This document shows positions 6,806 to 11,954 of a stretch of DNA of 11,954 nt, in pieces (position 1 is the stretch's first letter; each line of letters begins with the position of its first letter). Both the position numbers and the translations under genes were made by a program. This DNA comes from JBPBQZ01 sp050955105 (lineage in GTDB: Bacteria > Pseudomonadota > Gammaproteobacteria > Burkholderiales > Burkholderiaceae), in assembly GCA_050955105.1 (NCBI GenBank), contig JBPBQZ010000031.1, positions 1-11,954 on the forward strand, read 5' to 3'. The notes beneath the pieces are model-generated. The model had not been told where the DNA came from and ran no database searches. It was given only the letters and a program-made list of their open reading frames with translations.

Positions 6806-7174
6806 TCAGTCCTTATCCAATTCATTCAATTCTGTGATGTGAAAAACCAGCGTTCGCGCATTTCTGCTTTTCGGTGCCATGAAGCCGATGAAGCGGGCGA
6901 GCTGGCCAAATGCCAGTCGCTCGACCGCACCACTGGACAGGCCGGCAGCCACCGCGGGCAAAGTCATTTCGACGATCCGCACGACCCCTGCTTCCGACAC
7001 TTCACCGCGGTGATGCAGAACCAGCGAAACGATCGGTACGCCCGCGGGCGTGTAACGGATCGCATCGCGCTCGGCAATGCTGGCTTCCAGTTGCAGACGG
7101 TTGACAGCTGGCAGTGCCGCTGTCTGCTCCGGCCGCATCGAACGCCGAGCATCGTTGCCGGGCGGCGCGCTCAC
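6806..7174 (-). CDS. priB: Primosomal replication protein N (PriB), N-terminally extended
   Basis: PriB is a small single-stranded-DNA-binding OB-fold protein that works with PriA and DnaT to reload DnaB at stalled forks. The core begins at NRLQLEASIAERDAIRYTP (residue 25 on) with the PriB blocks GVPIVSLVLHHRGEV and a C-terminal FHIT. Family members normally begin at or next to this NRL motif and have about 100 residues; here 24 extra residues precede it. The start is taken as GTG at 7174 because a GGAAA Shine-Dalgarno-like sequence lies 5 nt upstream (7180-7184). An ATG at codon 13 (7138) lacks one, and the codon before NRL is GTC, not a start. The gene sits between rpsF (19 nt) and rpsR (2 nt), its usual place. 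The start choice is the uncertain part. Confidence 0.88.
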   Translation of the reverse strand: MSAPPGNDARRSMRPEQTAALPAVNRLQLEASIAERDAIRYTPAGVPIVSLVLHHRGEVSEAGVVRIVEMTLPAVAAGLSSGAVERLAFGQLARFIGFMAPKSRNARTLVFHITELNELDKD

Positions 7175-7193
7175 GCCAGTTTCCGGATAACGC

Positions 7194-7574
7194 TCAGGCG
7201 GTCGCTTCGGCAGTCTGCGACGAACCGGCCTTCTTGGCCTCTTCGCGCTGGACTTCCTTCATCATCGGCGACGGTGCCGTTTCGGCCTTGCGCGTTTGCA
7301 CGATCAAGTGACGCAGCACCGCGTCATTGAACTTGAATGCGTGCTCGAGCTCGCCCAGGGTTTTCTGATCGCACTCGATGTTAAGGCAGACGTAGTGTGC
7401 CTTCGCGAGCTTCTGGATCATGTACGCCAGTTGACGGCGACCCCAGTCTTCGACGCGATGGATTTGACCGCCGCCCGTGGTGATGGAGCTTTTGTAGCGC
7501 TCGATCATCGCGGGGACTTGTTCGCTTTGGTCCGGATGGACGATAAAGACGACTTCATAGTGACGCAAGGACAT
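7194..7574 (-). CDS. rpsF: 30S ribosomal protein bS6
   Basis: The 126-residue protein starts MSLRHYEVVFIVHPDQSEQV, the S6 signature, and continues with GGGQIHRVEDWGRRQLAYMIQK and FNDAVLRHLIVQT in the ferredoxin-like core. Residues after about 98 form a charged, Ala- and Glu-rich tail typical of proteobacterial S6, which can carry added glutamates in E. coli. bS6 pairs with bS18 on the 30S platform. A GAGGAG Shine-Dalgarno sequence (7580-7585) precedes the ATG by 5 nt. It is the first gene of the four-gene operon. Its promoter and structured leader lie just upstream and suggest autoregulation. Confidence 0.98.
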   Translation of the reverse strand: MSLRHYEVVFIVHPDQSEQVPAMIERYKSSITTGGGQIHRVEDWGRRQLAYMIQKLAKAHYVCLNIECDQKTLGELEHAFKFNDAVLRHLIVQTRKAETAPSPMMKEVQREEAKKAGSSQTAEATA

Positions 7575-7596
7575 GGACTCTCCTCATGGATTGATA

Positions 7597-7626
7597 GCCG
7601 CCCGGAGCGTCATGAACCGGTGCGGC
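7597..7626 (-). promoter_or_regulatory. Structured rpsF leader hairpin, possible S6:S18 autoregulatory RNA
   Basis: On the minus strand GCCGC (7626-7622), a bulged A (7621) and CCGG (7620-7617) pair with CCGG (7605-7602) and GCGGC (7601-7597): a 9-bp stem with one bulge and an 11-nt loop. The loop bases TTCATG (7616-7611) can also pair with CATGAG (7588-7583), which overlaps the Shine-Dalgarno GAGGAG. S6:S18 leaders with a protein-binding hairpin are known in front of rpsF in many bacteria; whether this one matches that motif is inference. Confidence 0.45.
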
Positions 7627-7639
7627 AAGGAAGCGCGCG

Positions 7640-7648
7640 ATGATAGCA
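7640..7648 (-). promoter_or_regulatory. Extended -10 promoter of the rpsF operon
   Basis: The minus strand reads TGC TATCAT: a TGn extension followed by a hexamer matching TATAAT at five of six positions. Transcription would start near 7633, giving a leader of about 60 nt. The -35 region at 17 bp spacing is weak, as expected for extended -10 promoters. It lies between the asparaginase stop and rpsF. Confidence 0.6.
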
Positions 7649-7659
7649 CAGAAGGCGCG

Positions 7660-8757
7660 TCAATAGTCGTCGAATAGTCGCTTCAAGCGCGCAGGCGACG
7701 CATCGCCGCTCAGCAGCGCCAATGTCAGCAGAATGCGCGCTTTGTAGGCATTCAGCGAACCTGAGGCGACGAAACCGTAAATGTCGTCGGCCGCGGCCGC
7801 GCCTTGCAGCACCGGTCCGGCCCCGGTGCGACTGGCGCGCACCACCGCCACGCCTTGCGCCACCGCGTCGACCAGCGCTTGCTGTATGGCCGAATGGATC
7901 GAGCCGTTGCCGGTGCCCGCGACGACGATGCCCGGCACGCCGGCTGCCACCAAGGCATCGACCAGACGCCGCGACGCCAGCGCATGACTGACCACGAGCG
8001 CGACTTCCGGCAAGACATCCACACTTTGGCCGCCCGGTAATCCGGCAAACCGCCGCGCGAATTCGCTCTGGCGCGTGTGGCGGCGCAACGCCGCGCGCTC
8101 GAAGCGCACGCTGCGGTCTTGCACCCAGCCGAGCACGCCAGTCTCCGGCGACGCCAAGGCATCGAGCGCATAAGTATTCACTTTGGCAATATCGCGCGCG
8201 CTGTGTATCCGATGTCCGAGCGTCACGAGCACGCCGCGGCCAATCGCCGACGGACTGGCCGCCAGTACCACGGCGTCGAACAGATTGGCCGGTCCATCCG
8301 CGGACAGCGCTGTCGCGGGCCGCATGGCGGCGGTCAGCACCACTGGCTTGTCGCTATTCAGCGTGAGGTGCAGCCAGTAGGCGGTTTCCTCCAGCGTATC
8401 GGTGCCGTGCGTAATCACCAGGCCGTCGATATCCGCACGCGCCAGAAGTTCGTTTGCACGCTTTGCCAGCGCCAGCCAGACGGCCTCGCTCATATCTTTA
8501 CTGTCGATATTGACGAGCTGCTCGGCTTCGATGACAGCGAGCTCAGCGAGTGCCGGCACGGCGGCAAGCAAGCGATCTATGCCGATCGCGCCGGCGCGAT
8601 AGCGCGCGGTTGCAGCCGGGTCAGTGCCGGCGCCAGCGATGGTGCCACCGGTTGCAAGCAAGGCCAATCGCGGCAGTACGGCAGCAGAAAGAGGTACGGC
8701 ATCGCCCATGAAGCCGGCGACGTCGCCATCGGAAGAAGGAGATTGCGCATTAGTCAT
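7660..8757 (-). CDS. L-asparaginase, type II-like
   Basis: The 365-residue protein belongs to the bacterial type II-like L-asparaginase family, which hydrolyses asparagine to aspartate and ammonia. Compared with E. coli AnsB, the catalytic residues are conserved: the first Thr in LATGGTIAG (Thr39), Ser in NIDSKDM (Ser86), HGTDTLEETAYWL giving Thr119 and Asp120, and Lys192 in RDIAKVNTY. The C-terminus YGFVASGSLNAYKARILL also fits. There is no signal peptide; about 28 residues of low-complexity sequence precede the catalytic domain, so a cytoplasmic location is likely despite the type II resemblance. The ATG at 8757 is preferred over an in-frame TTG at 8799, which has no ribosome binding site; the ATG also lacks one but sits behind a -10 box. 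It follows cysA by 54 bp on the same strand, so read-through from the sulfate operon is possible. Confidence 0.92.
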   Translation of the reverse strand: MTNAQSPSSDGDVAGFMGDAVPLSAAVLPRLALLATGGTIAGAGTDPAATARYRAGAIGIDRLLAAVPALAELAVIEAEQLVNIDSKDMSEAVWLALAKRANELLARADIDGLVITHGTDTLEETAYWLHLTLNSDKPVVLTAAMRPATALSADGPANLFDAVVLAASPSAIGRGVLVTLGHRIHSARDIAKVNTYALDALASPETGVLGWVQDRSVRFERAALRRHTRQSEFARRFAGLPGGQSVDVLPEVALVVSHALASRRLVDALVAAGVPGIVVAGTGNGSIHSAIQQALVDAVAQGVAVVRASRTGAGPVLQGAAAADDIYGFVASGSLNAYKARILLTLALLSGDASPARLKRLFDDY

Positions 8758-8764
8758 CGGCACG

Positions 8765-8770
8765 ATTGTA
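8765..8770 (-). promoter_or_regulatory. -10 box directly in front of the asparaginase gene
   Basis: The minus strand reads TACAAT (five of six consensus bases), then CGTGCCG, then the ATG. Normal spacing would place the transcription start at about 8756-8758, on or beside the start codon. A weak TTCACG lies 15 bp upstream of it. Confidence 0.35.
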
Positions 8771-8811
8771 CGCGCGACGATACGGCGTGAACGCTCCAAC
8801 GAACAGCCAAA

Positions 8812-9906
8812 TCAGAGTGCGGCGAGTTCCGGTTTAAGCAGCCCGTCTTGCGCATCCGTGGCGGCAAATACTTTCAGCGCGCGCGGACGGACATAAACCG
8901 TGTCGCCCGGCGTTACATCCAGCGCGCGCCAGGTTTCGCGATCGACCTCGACCTCGATGGGCGTACCCTCCGCCAACTGAATATCGATGCGGACATTGCC
9001 GCCTAGCGGCAAAACGCGCAACACCTGGCCGGCTTCGCCACCGACGTTCTGCCGATCTAACCACAAATCGTGAGGTCGCACGTAGGCGCGGGCCGGCCCC
9101 TCGAAATCGGCATTGGCGCTACTCAAGGGCATACGCGCATCACCCAGATAGAACATGCCCTTTTCCACGCGTCCGCGCAGCCGGTTTGCGGCACCCAGGA
9201 ACTCGTAAACAAACGCACTTTGGGGATGATCGTAAACCTGCTGGGGTCCGCCCACCTGCTCGACGTGCCCATGATTGAGCACGACGATGCGGTCGGCCAC
9301 TTCCAGCGCCTCTTCCTGGTCGTGCGTGACGAAGATCGTCGAAATGTGCAAATCGTCGTGCAGCCGTCTGAGCCAGCTGCGCAACTCCTTACGCACCTTC
9401 GCGTCGAGCGCGCCAAACGGCTCGTCCAGCAACAGCACCTTGGGTTCGACCGCCAGCGCTCGCGCCAGCGCGATACGTTGGCGCTGGCCGCCAGACAACT
9501 CGGTCGGGTAACGATCGGACAGCCAGTCGAGTTGCACCAGTTTCAAGAGCTCGTGCACCTTTTCGCGAATCACCGCTTCGGACGGTCGCTCGCGTCGCGG
9601 CTTGACACGCAGGCCGAAAGCTACGTTCTCGAACACCGACATATGCCTGAACAACGCATAGTGCTGGAACACAAAACCCACCTGCCGCTCGCGCGCACCG
9701 ACGTGCGCGACGTCCTGTCCAGCCAGCACTACTTGCCCGCCATCCGCGCTTTCCAAGCCGGCAATCACCCGCAGCAGCGTGGTCTTGCCACAGCCGGACG
9801 GTCCAAGCAGCGCCACCAGTTCACCGGAGGGAAAGTCGAGTGAAACCTTGTCGAGCGCCACGAAGTCGCCAAAACGTTTTTCGAGATTACGGACCGTGAT
9901 GCTCAT
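8812..9906 (-). CDS. cysA: Sulfate/thiosulfate ABC transporter ATP-binding protein CysA
   Basis: The 364-residue ATPase shows all ABC motifs: Walker A GPSGCGKT (35-42), Q-loop FQHYALF (80-86, with Gln81), signature LSGGQ (137-141), Walker B VLLLDEP (157-163) and the switch VTHDQ (193-197, His195). A C-terminal regulatory TOBE-like domain covers about 240-350. It powers uptake of sulfate or thiosulfate through CysT and CysW in the inner membrane. The start at 9906 gives the conserved MSITVRNLEKRFGDF beginning, and a GGAG Shine-Dalgarno sequence overlaps the cysW stop, 2 nt upstream; a longer open frame upstream runs through cysW in another frame and is not used. In Burkholderia-type genomes cysB often follows; here the next gene is an asparaginase. 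Confidence 0.97.
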   Translation of the reverse strand: MSITVRNLEKRFGDFVALDKVSLDFPSGELVALLGPSGCGKTTLLRVIAGLESADGGQVVLAGQDVAHVGARERQVGFVFQHYALFRHMSVFENVAFGLRVKPRRERPSEAVIREKVHELLKLVQLDWLSDRYPTELSGGQRQRIALARALAVEPKVLLLDEPFGALDAKVRKELRSWLRRLHDDLHISTIFVTHDQEEALEVADRIVVLNHGHVEQVGGPQQVYDHPQSAFVYEFLGAANRLRGRVEKGMFYLGDARMPLSSANADFEGPARAYVRPHDLWLDRQNVGGEAGQVLRVLPLGGNVRIDIQLAEGTPIEVEVDRETWRALDVTPGDTVYVRPRALKVFAATDAQDGLLKPELAAL

Positions 9907-9908
9907 CG

Positions 9909-10817
9909 TTACTCCACGCGCAAGTCGCCAGTGGCGCCAAGCGATTCCTGGGAAAGTTTGCGCTCCGCCAGCAGCTTGAGGCCCAGCGTAACGAGTGCCA
10001 GCAACGCCAGCAGCGAGGCCACCGCGAACGCCGCGGCGAAGTTGTATTCGTTGTAGAGAATTTCGACGTGCAGCGGGATGGTATTGGTCAGTCCACGGAT
10101 ATGCCCGGACACCACCGATACGGCGCCGAACTCGCCCATCGCGCGGGCGTTGCAGAGAATCACCCCGTACATCAATCCCCAACGTACATTCGGCAGCGTG
10201 ACTTTGCGAAAGATCTGCCAGCCCGATGCGCCCAGTACTCGCGCGGCCTCTTCTTCCTCGGCGCCTTGCGCCTGCATCAAGGGGATCAGCTCACGCGCCA
10301 CAAATGGAAAGGTGACGAAGATTGTTGCCAGCACAATGCCGGGCACCGCGAAAATGATTTGTACGTTGTGCGCCTCGAGCCAGGGCCCGAACCAACCCTG
10401 CGCGCCGAATACCAGCACGTAGAGCAAACCCGACACCACCGGCGAAACCGAGAACGGCAAATCGATCAAGGTGGTCAGCAGGCTTTTACCGATAAATTCG
10501 AACTTGGCAATGGCCCATGAGGCGCACAGGCCGAACACCACGTTCAGCGGCACCGCTATAACGGCGACGATCAATGTCAATTTGATGGCCGACCAGGCGT
10601 CCGGATCGGCAAATGCCTCGAAATAGGTGGCGACGCCCTTGCTCAGCGCTTCGTAGAACACCGCCACCAGCGGTACCACGAGAAAGGCCGCCAGGAATAT
10701 CAGGGCAATGGCGATCAGCACCACGCGCACCAGCATGCTTTCGCTGGCCGGATCGCCGCCGGCCGCCGCGAGGCCGGCTTGCCGCTTGGCCGCGGTCGTT
10801 TCGGCGCGCCCGGTCAT
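9909..10817 (-). CDS. cysW: Sulfate ABC transporter permease CysW
   Basis: The 302-residue membrane protein has about six hydrophobic segments after a hydrophilic N-terminus of some 28 residues. The cytoplasmic EAA loop that contacts the ATPase is EEEEAARVLGASGWQIFRK at 187-205, and the sequence RAMGEFGAVSVVSGHI after it is typical of CysW. It forms the sulfate channel with CysT. The ATG overlaps the cysT stop by four bases (ATGA), and its stop is 2 nt before cysA, so the three genes are translationally coupled. Confidence 0.96.
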   Translation of the reverse strand: MTGRAETTAAKRQAGLAAAGGDPASESMLVRVVLIAIALIFLAAFLVVPLVAVFYEALSKGVATYFEAFADPDAWSAIKLTLIVAVIAVPLNVVFGLCASWAIAKFEFIGKSLLTTLIDLPFSVSPVVSGLLYVLVFGAQGWFGPWLEAHNVQIIFAVPGIVLATIFVTFPFVARELIPLMQAQGAEEEEAARVLGASGWQIFRKVTLPNVRWGLMYGVILCNARAMGEFGAVSVVSGHIRGLTNTIPLHVEILYNEYNFAAAFAVASLLALLALVTLGLKLLAERKLSQESLGATGDLRVE

Positions 10818-11677
10818 TGCGCCCTACCCCGCGCGCCTGAAGTGTGGCGACGCTGTAAATACCACTGCAGCAAGTTCAACAGCAACAGCAACAGAAAAGA
10901 CACGACCAACATGACGGTCGCCAGCGCCGTCGCGCCGACGTAATCGTATTGCTCGAGTTTGGTGATGATCAGCAAAGAGGTGATTTCCGAACGCATGGGC
11001 ACGTTGCCAGCGATAAAAATCACCGAACCGTACTCACCCAGGGCGCGCGCGAATGCCAGCCCGAAACCCGTGAGCAAGGCCGGCAGCAAAGACGGCAGAA
11101 TCACACGTCGAAACGTCAGCCAGCGCGTGGCGCCGAGGCAGGCCGCCGCTTCCTCCTGCTCCCGTTCGAAATCTTCCAGCACCGGCTGCACGGTGCGTAC
11201 GACGAAAGGCAGCCCGATGAAGGTCAAAGCCACCAGCACGCCGAGCGGCGTGAACGCCACCTTGATGCCGAATGGCGCCAATAATCGTCCAATCCAGCCG
11301 TTTGGTGCGTACACCGCCGCCAACGCAATGCCGGCTACTGCCGTCGGCAAGGCGAATGGCAGGTCGACCAGCGCGTCGACGATGCGCTTGAATGGGAACT
11401 CATAGCGCACCAGCACCCACGACAGCAAAAAGCCGAACACTGCATTGATCAGTGCTCCGCCCAACGCGCAGCCGAAAGTCAGACGATACGATGCCATGAC
11501 GCGAGGCGAACTGACCGCGGCGAAAAAGCGCTCCCATCCCATCGTCGCCGTAGTCAGGAAGTTCGCCGCCAGGGGTATCAACACCACCAGGCTCAGATAG
11601 CCCACCGTAAAGCCCAGCGTGATCCCGAAACCGGGGAGCGCGCTGGGCTTGCGCCAAGTCGAAATCGTCATCGTCAT
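10814..11677 (-). CDS. cysT: Sulfate ABC transporter permease CysT (CysU)
   Basis: The 287-residue protein has about six membrane segments, with the EAA loop EQEEAAACLGATRWLTFRR at 173-191 and the conserved RALGEYGSVIFIAGN after it. The DLPFALPTAVAGIAL block (105-119) is characteristic of CysT. It pairs with CysW to form the transmembrane part of the sulfate importer. The ATG at 11677 has an AAGGC-like Shine-Dalgarno sequence about 8 nt upstream; a second ATG two codons later would give the same protein without Met-Thr. It starts 18 nt after the sbp stop. Confidence 0.96.
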   Translation of the reverse strand: MTMTISTWRKPSALPGFGITLGFTVGYLSLVVLIPLAANFLTTATMGWERFFAAVSSPRVMASYRLTFGCALGGALINAVFGFLLSWVLVRYEFPFKRIVDALVDLPFALPTAVAGIALAAVYAPNGWIGRLLAPFGIKVAFTPLGVLVALTFIGLPFVVRTVQPVLEDFEREQEEAAACLGATRWLTFRRVILPSLLPALLTGFGLAFARALGEYGSVIFIAGNVPMRSEITSLLIITKLEQYDYVGATALATVMLVVSFLLLLLLNLLQWYLQRRHTSGARGRAQ

Positions 11678-11695
11678 GCAATGCCTTGCGGCGGT

Positions 11696-11954
11696 TTAGC
11701 GGGGTTGATAAAGCTGATCGAACACACCGCCATCCGCAAAAAACGTCTTTTGCGCCTTGGTCCAGCCCCCGAAGGTATCGTCGATCGTCGACAGCTTCAG
11801 CGACGGGAAGATCTTCGTGTATTGGGCCGGCACGTTCTTCGAACGCGGCCGGTAGAAATTGCGTGCGGCGATCAGTTGTCCTTCGTCGCTATACAGATAC
11901 TTCAAATAAGCCTCCGCTTGCTTGCGGGTACCGTGCCTGTCGACCACCTTGTCG
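11696..11954 (-). CDS. sbp: Sulfate-binding periplasmic protein Sbp, 3' end only
   Basis: Only the last 85 or so residues are inside the window; the frame is open through the right edge (it reads DKVVDRHGTR). The visible sequence contains AEAYLKYLYSDEGQLIAARNFYRPR and ends FFADGGVFDQLYQPR, characteristic of the C-terminal lobe of Sbp/CysP. Sbp captures sulfate in the periplasm and delivers it to CysTWA. The stop TAA at 11696 is 18 nt from cysT, so it is the first visible gene of the sbp-cysTWA operon; its promoter is outside the window. Confidence 0.94.
   Translation of the reverse strand, partial: DKVVDRHGTRKQAEAYLKYLYSDEGQLIAARNFYRPRSKNVPAQYTKIFPSLKLSTIDDTFGGWTKAQKTFFADGGVFDQLYQPR

Noticed and set aside
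7662..7680. Direct repeat AATAGTCG at 7662-7669 and 7673-7680 near the rpsF promoter
   Set aside because: It falls within the last codons of the asparaginase (RLFDDY-stop), where repeated Asp codons explain it.
7660..8757. Possible loss of the catalytic lysine in the asparaginase
   Set aside because: Counting along E. coli AnsB shows that the catalytic Lys162 aligns with the Lys in RDIAKVNTY, which is present.
8758..8799. TTG start of the asparaginase at 8799
   Set aside because: It has no Shine-Dalgarno sequence and adds residues with no family match; the ATG at 8757 is more likely.
9907..10182. 92-codon upstream extension of the cysA frame
   Set aside because: It overlaps cysW in another frame; the internal ATG at 9906 has a GGAG site and matches the family N-terminus.
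1..11954. Mobile elements, CRISPR arrays, tRNA or rRNA genes, or a novel gene cluster
   Set aside because: No transposase, terminal repeats, spaced repeats or cloverleaf structures were seen; nearly all sequence belongs to recognisable housekeeping genes.

Overview
The window reads as ordinary core chromosome of a GC-rich betaproteobacterium, most likely Burkholderiales and probably Burkholderiaceae. This rests on the protein sequences (PIN-PhoH, DnaB, PriB, L9/S18/S6, Sbp/CysTWA) and on the rpsF-priB-rpsR-rplI order with dnaB next to it. A genus cannot be named from the sequence alone. There is no mobile element, CRISPR array, tRNA or rRNA, and no cluster that looks like a new defence or biosynthetic system.

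Layout, left to right. A 5'-truncated PIN-PhoH gene (+) ends at a strong terminator region with two consecutive perfect hairpins. A lipoprotein NlpC/P60 gene (+) follows and runs convergently into a two-gene minus-strand unit, a DUF47/PhoU-like gene followed by a PiT-family phosphate transporter. The remaining genes are all on the minus strand. Going right, they are dnaB with its own -10 box, then the ribosomal operon rpsF-priB-rpsR-rplI closed by an intrinsic terminator, then an L-asparaginase, then the sulfate ABC transporter genes cysA, cysW and cysT, and the 3' end of sbp at the window edge.

How the genes work together. Sbp binds periplasmic sulfate, CysT and CysW form the membrane channel, and CysA drives it; tight spacing (18 nt, a 4-bp overlap, 2 nt) indicates one transcript. 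DUF47 and Pit form a low-affinity phosphate uptake pair. Their leader contains an excellent Pho box lying just downstream of a plausible sigma70 promoter, a layout that suggests PhoB repression. The ribosomal operon couples S6, S18 and L9 with the primosomal protein PriB, and the replicative helicase DnaB lies immediately downstream as a separate unit.

The most interesting points are regulatory: the Pho box placement, a possible shape-forming rpsF leader whose loop can pair with the Shine-Dalgarno region, two genes (dnaB, asparaginase) whose -10 boxes sit so close to the start codon that their mRNAs may be leaderless, and an N-terminal extension on PriB. The noncoding gaps are all shorter than 300 bp.
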